The notes below the pieces were generated by a model. It was given only the letters and a program-made list of their open reading frames with translations. It was not told where the DNA came from and searched no databases. A stretch of 64,000 nt of DNA, from the NCBI GenBank assembly GCA_002344975.1, contig DDUV01000120.1:1-64000 (forward strand), given 5' to 3'. Positions 1 through 10,300 of this stretch are shown one piece after another (the first letter of the stretch is position 1; each line of letters begins with the position of its first letter). Both the position numbers and the translations under genes were made by a program. This DNA is from Saprospiraceae bacterium UBA2329. Lineage in GTDB: Bacteria; Bacteroidota; Bacteroidia; Chitinophagales; Saprospiraceae.

Positions 1-3000
1 GGTGTTGCTCAGGCCGTTGATGTCAGTCACAGTGAGCGTTACGGTCATGTTGCCCGCGCCGGAGACGGAGGTACCTGCTTCGGGAGACTGCGTTACGCCC
101 TGCACACCGCAGTTGTCGCCGACATTGGTAGCCAAGCTCGTGTAATTCGGCAGTGTGGCAGTGCAGTTCGCGCCCAGCGTCAGAGTTTGTGTGGCCGGGC
201 AGGTGATGGTAGGAGCGGTGTTGTCCACTACGGTGATCGAAGCCGAGCAGGTAGCCGTGATCCCCCGATCATCCGTCACGGTGAGCGTAACGGGAATGGG
301 AGCGGCAGTGTCGGCACAGGTAAAGTTGAGAGTGGACTGCCCGCCTACGGTATAAAGGAGCGTGCCGCATCCGGTAGAGCCGTTGCTCAGCAAAGCCGGA
401 GAGAAGGAAGCCATGCCCATGTTGTTCAAAAACACGGTTTGATTCTGGCAAACGGGTACTAACGGCGTCGGCGCAGTCTGGAACTCATACGCGCCCATGT
501 CCACTGTGCCTCCGAAGATGCGCGGGTTCTTATCCAAATCAGTCGTAAAGCCTCCGGGTACAGCCGCATTGCTGCCTGTATTTACAGCAGGCGAACAGGC
601 CTGGAGACGGAGGTCGCCGCCAGTTGCGTTCATGAAGAGCGGGTTTACGTTTAGGTTACCCGTGCCAGGATGCCCACCCTGTATGATAGAATAGGAGACG
701 TTAGAGTTAAGGCTGGTTAAATTATGGTTTCCCCAGATAATACAATTGGTAAAAATTGGGAATCCGGCCCAGTAGATCACTTCAGTCGGAATGTTGCCTG
801 ATATAGTACAGTTTATAAAATGAGGGAAAGACCCTAAGCGGTTATAAATCCCTCCACCGGCATTAGCTGCTTCATTGTCAAAAAAGCGACAATTGGTTAA
901 GACAGGGGAAGAAAAATCGTCATTGTGCAGCCCGCCGCCTGATATCGCCCAATTGTCCGTGAAAATACAGTTGGCTACCGCTGGAGAGGAGGCAAAATTG
1001 CACATTCCGCCCCCACTATTGTTCGGGTAAAAGTCATTCGCGTCTCCACCACTAATGGTAAAGCCATCAAGGAGGGCTGTGTTGTTCAATCCGTTCTGTG
1101 AATTTAATATGACATGAAAACTATTATCGCTGTGATAGCCTATTACCCCGATATCGCCACTGAGCACGGTAACATTCGCAGCCCAGTTCCGCTGCGAAAG
1201 CTGTGTCTCTGTGCCGTTGAAGCCGCCGTAGATGGCCACGCCATTTTTCATCACAAAGGAAATATTACGATTGGTGCCTGTGGTGGGTTTGTAAGTGCCA
1301 GCGGCCACCCAGATTTCATCGCCATTGCCGGCCAGGGCGAGCGCCTCCTGAAGGTCTTTCAACGCACAGCTCCAGCTTGAGCCGTGGCCGCTGACGGTTG
1401 AAGCAGCATTCACATAGTAGCGGTTGGTTGCAAAAATGGATTGATATTCGTAGATGCCTGCATCCACTATATTGCTTCCCGTCAAAGCGTCTACCCTTGC
1501 ATTGTTCTCGAAGTCGTTGGAAGGTGCACCCGCGTCGGTGCCCAGGTCAATGGCACGAGAACAAGCTTGCAGGTGGAAATCCCCAGCCGCCGCGTTCACA
1601 AAAAGCGGGTCGGCATTCAGGTTGCCCGTTCCGGAAAAGCCGCCCTGAACGATGGAATAACTGACTGTGCCGCCCAACACGCCATTGGCATTACCCCAGA
1701 TGATGCAGTTGGAAATGGCGGTTGCGCCTACCTCATTGTGTATTGTGCTGTTCCCACCCGTGTTGCCGTAAAAAGTGCAGTTGATGACCATGGCAGAAGC
1801 CGTACCGCCGCCATTGGACATGGCCGCACCGGCTACGCTGCAACTGTTGCCGGTAAACAGGCAGTTGGTCACATTTGCCTGGGAGTTGTCATTGAAAATG
1901 GCCGCACCTGAGGTGGCTGTGTTGTTCCTGAAAATACAGTTTCTGACCGTAGGAGATGCGTGGGTATTCCACATGCCACCACCTAGGTTCAACGGGAAGC
2001 TACCATTCGCATTGGCTGCCTCCACAATAAACCCATCCAGAATGGCACTGCTGGTCAGTGGGGCGTTTGAGTTGAAACTGTTGTTGATGACCCGATAGGA
2101 GTTGTCGGCATTCCCGGCAGCGCCAATTTCACCGCTGAGCGTCGTCACGTTGGCCGCCCAGTTGCGAACGCCGAAGTTGCCTTCCTGCCCTGATAAGCCG
2201 GGGAAGCCGCCGTAGATGGCCACGCCGTTTTTCATCACAAAGGAGATATTGCGGTCGGCGCCTGTAGTGGGCTTGTAAGTACCGGCGGCCACCCAGATTT
2301 CGGTAATGCCCAGGCAGGTACTGTTCAGTGCGCTTTGCAGATTAGTGTAGGCATTGTTCCAGGACGTACCGTTGTTGGCGCCGGTGGCGTTGGCTTTTAC
2401 ATAAATCACATTACCCGATGGGCAGCAAACGTTGCCCTCGTCGGTTTGGCTGTTGCAATTGTTGTCGAAGCCATCGCAGACTTCGGCAGCGAGGGGATTG
2501 ATGGCTTGGTTGGCGTCGTTGCAGTCGGCGCTATTTGAAACATACCCCGTGCCGCAGGTATTGCAAAACACCTGGCTCATGGCCGGATTGCCGAAGCTGT
2601 CATTATCGCTGTCCTGGTAGCAGGTGACGAAGGTAGGGGGTGTGCTCTGGAATTCATACGCCCCCATGTCCACCGTTCCGTTATTGTAGAAGCGAGCATT
2701 GCCGTCCAAATCGGTGGTAATACCACCTGGCACATCGCCATTGCTACCCGCGTTGATGGCAGGCGAGCAGGCTTGCAGGCGGAAATCGCCGCCAGCGGCG
2801 TTGACGAACAGCGGATCGGTATCGAGGTTGCCCGTGCCACTCCAGCCGCCCTGGACAATAGAATTAGCAACGGTGAAGGCAGTAGTAGGGGGGGATATAA
2901 TATTAAGTGAGTTATTATTTCCCCAGAGGATGCAATTGCTAACGGATATTAGATTCCCCCCCTGATTTGAAATAGCCGTATGATTGCCATAAAATGTACA

Positions 3001-4317
3001 ATTTATTATGTTTGCATTGCCACTAAAGTTAAACACTCCAGAGGAATACACAGTCCCTACATTATTGATAAAAAGGCAATTGATAATCGTTGGAGTCCCA
3101 TTATTGAAATTAAATATCCCTGCATTTCCATAACTGCCCGTGTTATTGGAAAAAATACAATTTCTAATAGTGGGAGATGACCCAGCATTGTAAATTCCTC
3201 CGCCGTTGAGGTTTCCCGTTGGAGGAGAAGTATTTGCCTGCGTTACCGTAAATCCATCAAATATGGCAGAATTGATTCCTTCATTAACGATTACACTATA
3301 GCTGTTATCTGAATTATTCCCCGAAATTCCAATATCCCCGCTCAGCGTGGTCACGTTCGTCCGCCAGTTTCGTTGTGAAAGCTGCGTCTCCGTGCCGTTG
3401 AAGCCGCCGTAGATGCCCACGCCGTTTTTCATGGAGAAGGAAATATTGCGGTCTGTGCCGGAGGTGGGCTTGTAAGTGCCGGCAGCTACCCATATCTGAT
3501 CGCCGCTACTTGCCGCTGCCAGCGCGAGCTGCAAATCCTTGAAGGCGCACTGCCAGGAAGTACCTGTGCCGCCGGCGGCGGCTGTTTCTTTGACGTACCA
3601 TATATTACCCGCCGCCGGGCAGCAGCTCTGGGCCACATTGGTTATCAGCTCCAAAGACCAACGGATGAGCGTACCATTGTCGCCTGCAACAAAGTTATCG
3701 GTAATAAGCAGCGTCCAGTTGCCATTGGGATTGAGGCCGTTAAAGGTGGAAAAACTACCGACGGGCAGGAAGTTGCCGGATATGCCAGGAGGGTTCAAGT
3801 TACATTGATTTTCGGCTGGAATGCTGGCATTGCTGCTGAATGACACAGCTATATTATCGGCGCTGCAACCAAACGTGGACGCTGGAATTCCGGGGCGGTC
3901 AAGTAGGGTTATCGTTTGTCCGGTGGGCGCCCTTAAGACTAAGCTCAAGTCGCCTATCCAAGTATGATTAATCACTAACTCGGATATCCGAACGCCGGTA
4001 ACCGTGCCGGCCAGTCCGCTTACCGCTATGTCTGAGGAGGCGGTACTGGTAAAGGGTACTGCCGTCGTGTTGCTGAATGCGTACTCATCTACAAAACTGT
4101 CACAGTCATCGTCCATGCCGTTGCAAATCTCAGCAACGCATTGCGCCTGTATGAATTGAGCGGGCCAGATAGCGATCACCAAGACGAGAAGCTGTATGGA
4201 TATTGAGGCTGTAAACTTTACCACGGAGATGCTTCTGCGTTTTTCCTTTGGAATACAGAAGCGAGTGAATGTTCTGGATACAGAACAAGCGTGTTGAACT
4301 AAATCGAATGTCTTCAT
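1..4317 (-). CDS. Giant secreted surface protein, N-terminal part (cut by window edge)
   Basis: The frame stays open from an ATG at 4317 to base 1, giving 1439 codons with no stop, so the C-terminus lies outside. The N-terminus has a hydrophobic export segment ending in Ala-Gln. A MopE-type metal-binding motif (CNGMDDDCD) follows near residue 60, then a P-domain-like beta region at about 85-220. Three long modules come next, each with a TYKPT...NISF...IYGGF...TLSGDIG block, Asn-rich right-handed beta-helix turns (IRNCIF, NCTFYGN) and, in two, a closing DMGAYEFQ. A second MopE-like stretch (DSDNDSFG, CDGFDNNC) sits near 565-620. The end of the visible part holds HYR-type Ig repeats (ITVVDNTAPTITCP). 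This is typical of Bacteroidota T9SS cargo of the choice-of-anchor/beta-helix kind, but the sorting domain itself is not visible. No enzymatic function is suggested. Confidence 0.85.
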   Translation of the reverse strand, partial: MKTFDLVQHACSVSRTFTRFCIPKEKRRSISVVKFTASISIQLLVLVIAIWPAQFIQAQCVAEICNGMDDDCDSFVDEYAFSNTTAVPFTSTASSDIAVSGLAGTVTGVRISELVINHTWIGDLSLVLRAPTGQTITLLDRPGIPASTFGCSADNIAVSFSSNASIPAENQCNLNPPGISGNFLPVGSFSTFNGLNPNGNWTLLITDNFVAGDNGTLIRWSLELITNVAQSCCPAAGNIWYVKETAAAGGTGTSWQCAFKDLQLALAAASSGDQIWVAAGTYKPTSGTDRNISFSMKNGVGIYGGFNGTETQLSQRNWRTNVTTLSGDIGISGNNSDNSYSVIVNEGINSAIFDGFTVTQANTSPPTGNLNGGGIYNAGSSPTIRNCIFSNNTGSYGNAGIFNFNNGTPTIINCLFINNVGTVYSSGVFNFSGNANIINCTFYGNHTAISNQGGNLISVSNCILWGNNNSLNIISPPTTAFTVANSIVQGGWSGTGNLDTDPLFVNAAGGDFRLQACSPAINAGSNGDVPGGITTDLDGNARFYNNGTVDMGAYEFQSTPPTFVTCYQDSDNDSFGNPAMSQVFCNTCGTGYVSNSADCNDANQAINPLAAEVCDGFDNNCNSQTDEGNVCCPSGNVIYVKANATGANNGTSWNNAYTNLQSALNSTCLGITEIWVAAGTYKPTTGADRNISFVMKNGVAIYGGFPGLSGQEGNFGVRNWAANVTTLSGEIGAAGNADNSYRVINNSFNSNAPLTSSAILDGFIVEAANANGSFPLNLGGGMWNTHASPTVRNCIFRNNTATSGAAIFNDNSQANVTNCLFTGNSCSVAGAAMSNGGGTASAMVINCTFYGNTGGNSTIHNEVGATAISNCIIWGNANGVLGGTVSYSIVQGGFSGTGNLNADPLFVNAAAGDFHLQACSRAIDLGTDAGAPSNDFENNARVDALTGSNIVDAGIYEYQSIFATNRYYVNAASTVSGHGSSWSCALKDLQEALALAGNGDEIWVAAGTYKPTTGTNRNISFVMKNGVAIYGGFNGTETQLSQRNWAANVTVLSGDIGVIGYHSDNSFHVILNSQNGLNNTALLDGFTISGGDANDFYPNNSGGGMCNFASSPAVANCIFTDNWAISGGGLHNDDFSSPVLTNCRFFDNEAANAGGGIYNRLGSFPHFINCTISGNIPTEVIYWAGFPIFTNCIIWGNHNLTSLNSNVSYSIIQGGHPGTGNLNVNPLFMNATGGDLRLQACSPAVNTGSNAAVPGGFTTDLDKNPRIFGGTVDMGAYEFQTAPTPLVPVCQNQTVFLNNMGMASFSPALLSNGSTGCGTLLYTVGGQSTLNFTCADTAAPIPVTLTVTDDRGITATCSASITVVDNTAPTITCPATQTLTLGANCTATLPNYTSLATNVGDNCGVQGVTQSPEAGTSVSGAGNMTVTLTVTDINGLSNT
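1146..3490 (-). repeat. Three near-identical internal module blocks
   Basis: Blocks at about 1150-1305, 2130-2285 and 3335-3485 are close copies at DNA level. All share the string aagccgccgtagatg and the following cacgcc.tttttcat stretch. They encode the TYKPT/NISF/MKNGV/IYGGF/TLSGDIG part of each module. The sequence between blocks is much more divergent and, in two modules, AT-richer. Confidence 0.75.
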
Positions 4318-4331
4318 GGCACAACGGTTTT

Positions 4332-4339
4332 AAAAGGTA
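4332..4339 (-). promoter_or_regulatory. Possible -7 promoter element of the giant surface protein
   Basis: On the minus strand the sequence reads TACCTTTT, one base from TAnnTTTG, 14 bases before the ATG at 4317. The leader would be only a few bases long. Confidence 0.3.
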
Positions 4340-4418
4340 AATTGTAAAATGAGCCTCCAACCCACACCGCCCGCCTCCGCCCCCCTGCGCAGAGGAGCGG
4401 GGCTGCGATGCAACGTTG

Positions 4419-4457
4419 TGCCGTTTTTTCCACTTTCAGGCAACAGAAAAAACGGCA
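4419..4457. repeat. Perfect 12-bp inverted repeat
   Basis: TGCCGTTTTTTC at 4419-4430 and GAAAAAACGGCA at 4446-4457 are exact complements around a 15-nt loop. It lies in the 254-base gap between the histidine kinase stop and the giant surface gene start. It may act as a terminator for the kinase gene, but the T/A tract is inside the stem rather than after it. Nothing else was recognised in this gap. Confidence 0.6.
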
Positions 4458-4571
4458 TCGGCACAGATTTCAAAGGTGAAATTGCAACCAGAGAGAGGAG
4501 GAATGAAAATTTATTCAGTGAAAGTAGCCGAATAGCCAGTGAATGACCGGAATCTCACAGGGAAGCTGGTT

Positions 4572-6611
4572 TCAGCCCAGCCGAAACTGCTCCATTTCGA
4601 TGAGGGTGGCGTAGCCGTTTTCGTGCAATACCTGCGCCTTGCCCTTTAGTTTTTTGCTCAGAATTTCAACTAAGCCGGTGCCGAAAGAAGTGCTGTTTTT
4701 CAGTGCGGGCGCATCGGCTTGCCCCACGCCGTCGTCGGCCACTTTCAGGCAAAGTTTATCTGCTTCGTTTTTCCACAGCGAAATTTCTACCACGCCCTGC
4801 CGCCCGCCCGGAAAGGCGTATTTCAGCGAATTGGTCACCAATTCATTGACAATCAACCCCAAGGGAATCGCGGTGTCCACATCCAAACGCAGGGCTTCCA
4901 CATGGCAGACGATACGAACGCGGTCATCCTCCAGCCCGAAAGCGTCCAGCAGGGTATCTCCGAGGTTGTGCAGGTAGTCGCGCATGTCCACTGCGGCGAG
5001 GTTGTCGCCCATGTACAGCTTTTGGTGAATGAGGCTCATGGCGTCCACGCGGTTTTGACCCTCGCGCACGGCATCTAAGGCGGCTTCGTCCTGTATGTGC
5101 CGCGATTGCAGGTGCAGCAGGCTCGACAGCACTTGCAGGTTGTTCTTCACCCGGTGGTGGATTTCTTTGATCAGAAATTCCTTTTCCCGGTTGCGTTTCC
5201 GCAATTGGCGGGTCAGGCCCAACAGCAATGCCCCGATCAATACGGCTACCACCAAAATGCCCGTGATGACCCTGAAACGAATGCGGTCGCGGTGCATGGC
5301 CTCCTGTTGCTCGGCAATGAGAGCTTCTTTTTTCTCCGTTTCGTAGCGGGTGCTGATGTCTTCCACTGCCTGAAATTTGGCGGCATTCGATACGCTGTCA
5401 TGGTTGACCAAATACGCTTCGAGGGCCGCCAGTGCTTTGGATTCGTCCCGGAGCTTTGTCTTGAAAATTTCATACTGCTTCAAGTATAGCTTTTCCAAAA
5501 AGCCATAATTTTTCTGGCTTTCCGCCGACAGGGCCGCTTTCTGATAGTACTCCACGGCCTTGTCGTAGGCGCCTTTATTGCGGTACATATTGCCGAGGTT
5601 GGAATACCCCACAAACAGCCCGTCTTCCCGCCCGATTTCCTCCGCCAGAGCAATGTATTTCAGGTTGATTTCGAGCTGCTCTTGCTCCGGCATACCCACT
5701 GCCTCCGCTATGGATACGATGGCGGAATAGCCGTCTATGAGCAGCCTTTTGTCGTTCAGTTTTTCGGCGGTTGCTATCGTTTTTTGGTAATAAAAATAGG
5801 CTGAGTCAATCATTTCCAACTTGTCATAAGCCCCCCCGATCAGCCGAAAAACATAGCCCATGCCCCGTTCGCTGCCGGTTTTCTGTTTGATTTTCAGCGC
5901 CTTGCGAAAGTAATCTAAAGCAGTCTTACATTTGTTCAGATACTCGCAGTTGATCTCCCCGATGCCCTGCCAGCTTCTGGAAATGCCGTCCTGATTGTCT
6001 AATTTTTCAAAAATGCGCAGCGCTTCGAGGTGCATTTCGATGGCCTGCTCGTATTGCGACTGATCGAGGTAGATGTAGGCCAACGTGCTCAGGGAGTTGG
6101 CGGCGGGTTTATCAGCGCCCCATTTTCGGCCCAGTTCCACCGCCTGCCGATGATACACTACGGCGGAGTCGAGCGCCGATTGGTAGTAGTGCCAGTTGCC
6201 GAGGTTGCTGATCGTTCCGGCGTAGCCTTCGCGCACTTTTTCGAGTTCTTCACCGCTGCTTTTTGTCAACAAGACATCGTATTCCCGCAAGCCCAGCCGG
6301 CTGTAATATTGCGATGAATCGTAGGCCGAACCAATGAGATGTATCACCCCCAAATCCTTGTAAACCGTAGCCAACGCCAAGCGATTGCCCGTTTTTTTGC
6401 TCAGCCCCGCCACCTGATGGGCATATTGCAGGGACTTCTCCAGGTCGGAATTCAGGTATAGTTTCAGCAATTGATTCAGTACTTCGATCTTCTGCGCGCC
6501 ATCGGGCAGGCTTGGCAGCAAGGCACTCAGGCTGTCCACGGCTGAAGGCTGCGCTTGCATTCCCCATGAAAAAAGCACGGTTGCAAACACCAATATGGGT
6601 TTCCTAAACAT
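4572..6611 (-). CDS. TPR-containing sensor histidine kinase (HisKA_2 type)
   Basis: A 679-residue kinase. A cleavable signal peptide (ending MQAQ) precedes a periplasmic sensor of tetratricopeptide-like helical repeats over about residues 30-400. A coiled linker leads to one membrane span at about 447-466. The cytoplasmic part starts with EIHHRVKNNLQ near residue 483, the HisKA_2/PdtaS-type phosphoacceptor motif, with H485/H486 as candidates. The ATPase domain follows with N box NELVTNSLKYAF and G box DDGVG. It lies 182 bases downstream of a receiver-only gene on the same strand and is probably its partner. The sensed signal is unknown; TPR sensors of this build are common in Bacteroidota. 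Confidence 0.9.
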   Translation of the reverse strand: MFRKPILVFATVLFSWGMQAQPSAVDSLSALLPSLPDGAQKIEVLNQLLKLYLNSDLEKSLQYAHQVAGLSKKTGNRLALATVYKDLGVIHLIGSAYDSSQYYSRLGLREYDVLLTKSSGEELEKVREGYAGTISNLGNWHYYQSALDSAVVYHRQAVELGRKWGADKPAANSLSTLAYIYLDQSQYEQAIEMHLEALRIFEKLDNQDGISRSWQGIGEINCEYLNKCKTALDYFRKALKIKQKTGSERGMGYVFRLIGGAYDKLEMIDSAYFYYQKTIATAEKLNDKRLLIDGYSAIVSIAEAVGMPEQEQLEINLKYIALAEEIGREDGLFVGYSNLGNMYRNKGAYDKAVEYYQKAALSAESQKNYGFLEKLYLKQYEIFKTKLRDESKALAALEAYLVNHDSVSNAAKFQAVEDISTRYETEKKEALIAEQQEAMHRDRIRFRVITGILVVAVLIGALLLGLTRQLRKRNREKEFLIKEIHHRVKNNLQVLSSLLHLQSRHIQDEAALDAVREGQNRVDAMSLIHQKLYMGDNLAAVDMRDYLHNLGDTLLDAFGLEDDRVRIVCHVEALRLDVDTAIPLGLIVNELVTNSLKYAFPGGRQGVVEISLWKNEADKLCLKVADDGVGQADAPALKNSTSFGTGLVEILSKKLKGKAQVLHENGYATLIEMEQFRLG

Positions 6612-6754
6612 GACAAATATGGTTTTTTTGGAACTCTTCTATTCGGCGCAATAGCCCGCCACGAAGATAAAGATTTTTCCTATCCCTAATACAAAAGGCA
6701 GCCGGAACCACCGCCCCGACTGCTTCCTAAAAATCCTCCAATACTTATTCTTTT

Positions 6755-6780
6755 TCATCCGCCGAAGCTTTAGCGTAGGC
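6755..6780. repeat. Copy 1 of a dispersed 26-nt repeat
   Basis: TCATCCGCCGAAGCTTTAGC and the next six bases match 17549-17574 at 21 of 26 positions. Both copies are intergenic. The remainder of the 182-base gap between the kinase and the receiver gene shows nothing recognisable. Confidence 0.45.
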
Positions 6781-6793
6781 AGATAAGAGTCCG

Positions 6794-7159
6794 CTACTTT
6801 TTTAACAGTGTTGTCATAGCCTGCCGGAATTGCCGCCGGGTAAAGGGTTTGTTCAAAACTTCCTGGCCGGCATAAAAATCTCCGGCAGCCTCCAAATCAC
6901 GGGTCCGGGCGCCGGTGACAAGCAATACTTTCATTTGATACTGCACGCGCAGGAGGCGGGCTATGCTCATGCCGTCGGTGAGTTGGTTCTGTCGAAAATT
7001 GATGAACGCTATATCCGGCAGCAGGTTTTGGCAAATCTCTATGGCCTCCGATAACCGAAAAGCCTGATGCACGGCAAAGCCCATCCTGGTCAGTTCCCCT
7101 TTCAAATCAAGGGCAACAACCGGTTCAGACTCCAGCAGCAGGATGGCAAGTGTTCTCAT
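6794..7159 (-). CDS. Stand-alone receiver domain lacking the phosphoacceptor Asp
   Basis: A 121-residue protein that is a single CheY-like receiver domain. The ATG at 7159 (MRTLAILLLESEP) was chosen because it begins exactly at strand beta-1; upstream in-frame sequence looks non-coding. The acidic pocket is altered: ES stands where ED or DD is usual (residues 10-11). The position normally carrying the phosphorylated Asp is Asn54, in PDIAFINFR. The conserved Thr in LLVTGA and Lys in LNKPF are kept. Conventional Asp phosphorylation therefore looks impossible. It lies upstream of and co-directional with the TPR histidine kinase, and divergent from the PorU-like gene. Either it is a pseudo-receiver acting by binding, or it responds to something other than phosphate. 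Confidence 0.85.
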   Translation of the reverse strand: MRTLAILLLESEPVVALDLKGELTRMGFAVHQAFRLSEAIEICQNLLPDIAFINFRQNQLTDGMSIARLLRVQYQMKVLLVTGARTRDLEAAGDFYAGQEVLNKPFTRRQFRQAMTTLLKK

Positions 7160-7348
7160 CCCGACAAGGTACTGAGATGCCAGAGTAGCTAATACATTTT
7201 TTCCAGTGAATGGACGGTATTGGCCAGTGAAAGTGCCGTTTTGGACAGTTTCGCTCCATTGCGCCCATACTTCTTCGGCACACAAAACCCCTACCCTACT
7301 CTGTGTGTTATCGCTCTGTTTTTCCGTCCGATTCAACCCAACAGCCTT

Positions 7349-10300
7349 ATGCCTTTGATGCAGAAAACTACCGCCATTGTCCTCGCTCTGTTGTGCAGTC
7401 TTTGCGCTCTGAGCCTGCGCGCCCAAATGTGGAACGGCGCCGACACCATCTACGGCCACGAGTGGATACGCTACGACCGGCCTTATTTCAAAATACTATT
7501 GGCCGACGACGGCATGTACCGCATCCCGGCGGCTACCCTCACTGCGCAGGGAGTACCTTTGGAAACCCTTACCGGCGCTCAGTTTCAGATGTTTTACATG
7601 GGGCAGGAGGAACCGCTCTTCGTGAGCACCGATGGCACTTTCGGCGCCAATGACTTCATCGAGTTTTACGGCAGGCGCAACCGCGGCGAATTGGACCGCC
7701 ACCTCTACCGCAATCCCGACGCCGAAATGCTGAACCCACTGTACAGCATCAGTACCGACACCTCGGCATACTTCCTCACCTGGGTGAATCCTGGCACGCC
7801 CACCCTCCGCTACCAAACCCTGAACAACGACCTGAGCAATCCTCCGCCCAAAGAAGAATGGTTTTGGGATGAGCGGAGGCAGGTGTTCTTCAATGCAGTA
7901 TTGCAAAAAGCTGACAGCGAGGGCGTTTCTGAGTCCCGCTTTGATGAAGGAGAGGGCTATGCTTCGAACTTTTCCACCACTGGGAATATCAGTTTTGTCC
8001 CCAAATTCATCCATCCGGCGCCGGTAAATAGCACTTTCCGGATGCGCATGTTTTCCAACAACCGTCTTCACGATCTACGCATTTCCGTCAACGGCGACAC
8101 ACTTTACAGAGAAACTTTCAACGGATACAGGCTGCGGGATTACACCGTAGAAAAACCCACCGCCAACCTCAGTGCCAACGAACAACTCCGCTTCAACGGC
8201 ATCGCTTCCGGCAACGACCGCCACGCCGTAGCCTGGGCAAGCCTGCGTTATCCGAGGTCGTACAACTTTGATAACGAAAGCTCCTTCGCCTTCCAACTGC
8301 CCGCCGCCTCACAAGACAGATACTTGGAAATCAGCAACTTCAATGCCGGCACAGCGCCCGTTTTGTACGACCTCACGCGCCGCACCCGCACCGTAGCCAA
8401 CGTGAATGCCGGCCTGACGCGGCTCATCATACCCGCCTCCAATACCCCGGTCAACCTGCTGTTGGTGAATGCCTCTGCCGGTGTGCGCACGGTGAGCAAT
8501 ATCCGGCCCCTCACTTTTGTCAATTACCAAAATGCCGATGCCGAGTACCTCATCATTTCGCATCCCCGCCTGATGGACGACGGCAACGGCGGCAATCCCG
8601 TGCAGGCTTACGCCGACTACCGCGCATCGCAGGCAGGCGGCGGTTTCCGCACGGTTGTCCTCGATGTGACGCAACTGTACGATCAGTTTGCCTACGGCGT
8701 CCACCGGCACCCGTTGGCTGTGCGCAATGCCGTGCAATACCTGGCGCGCAGGTGGCCGGAAGCCAAATACGCCTTCATCATAGGCAAAGGGCGGCAGTAC
8801 AATGTGGGGCGCACGGCTGCTGCTGTGGCCGGCGATTATTATGTGCCTACGTTCGGCGTGCCGGGGTCGGACAATCTGCTCATTGCGGGCAACTGGACCA
8901 ACGTGCCGGTATTGCCCATTGGCAGGATAGCCGCTTCTACACCCGCCGAAGTGCGTTGGTATTTGGATAAAGTCATCTCCCACGAAGCCGGCCGAAACTC
9001 TACCGCCGAGGCCGACCGCGAGTGGAAAAAAGAGGTCATTCATCTGGGCGGCGGCGGCACCACTGGCGAGCAGCAGTTCATCAAAAATGCGCTGGGCCAG
9101 ATGGAAAACATCGTGCGCAACGGGGCCATGGGCGCCAACGTGCAGTCGTTCTTCAAAACCAACTCTGACCCCATTCAGCAGGCCGTGTCGGATGCGCTGT
9201 TGCGACGCATCAACGACGGCGCCTCCATCATTACCTTTTTCGGACATTCCAGCAGCGTAGGTTTTGACTTTGCTATAGACGATCCTGCCACCTACCAAAA
9301 TGCCGGGCGCTTTCCGGCCATGATCTCACTGGGCTGCCATTCTGGCCAGATTCATGAAGGGCTGCGCAGTGTGGGCGAGGATTTTATTTTTCAAAGCAAC
9401 AAAGGCGCCATTGCTTTTATCTCCACTACGGGCTACGGCTATCTTTCGGCGCTCAGTACTTATTCTCAAAGCTATCTCAACCTCCTCAACAGCAGTCATT
9501 ACGGGCGCGGACTAGGCGATGTGCTGCGCAAAGTGACGGAGCAATACGCCGCCGCCAACGGTCTGCCAATCTTAGCGCTGGTACACCAGTTTACCCTGCA
9601 CGGAGACCCTGCCGTCGTCATCAGTCCGCCCGACAAGCCCGATCTCTTGTTGCGCACAAGCGATGCCTCCGTGGCGCCGCGTTCCATCAGCGTACAAACC
9701 GACAGCTTAGAACTCAGTCTTTCAGTGCGAAATATAGGCCGGGTGGTGGGCGACAGTTGTGTGCTGGAAATTGTGCGCGAACTCCCGGGCGGAGTGCAGG
9801 TGTCGGTACTCAGGCAGCGCATCTCCGTACCCAAATTGGCCGACCGGTATGTGTTCCGGCTGCCCGTATGGGGTGATCGCGGAGTAGTAGGATTGAACCG
9901 GTTGTTGGTAAAAATTGACGCCGACAATGAAATAGAGGAAGGCCCTGGCTCGGGCGCCGAACAAAACAATAACCTGGCAGATGCTCAGGGCCGGGAAGGC
10001 ATTGATTTTGTGGTGTTTGCCAATGGCGCTATCCCTCTTTACCCACCCGATATGGGCATTGCCGGAGGCGATACCCTTACTTTGCACGCCTCCAGCGCAG
10101 ATGCTTTTGCCCCCGAATTGCAATACTTCATCGAGGTAGATACCACGATGTATTTCGACAGTCCGGACAAACGCAGTTTTACCACGACGCAAACCGGCGG
10201 CCTCATCAGCATCCGGCCCGACATGGCCTGGCGCGACAGCACTGTGTATTACTGGCGCATCAGCCCCGACAGCTTGCCAGGCATTGGGTACACTTGGCGC

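Noticed and set aside
4349..4546. Short plus-strand frame (65 codons) in the gap left of the histidine kinase
   Set aside because: It covers an inverted repeat and a low-complexity Pro/Ala stretch; no ribosome-binding context or conservation signal is visible.
7160..7459. N-terminal extension of the receiver protein upstream of its ATG at 7159
   Set aside because: The extra 100 residues are not protein-like, overlap the sortase start region, and precede the first strand of a complete receiver domain.
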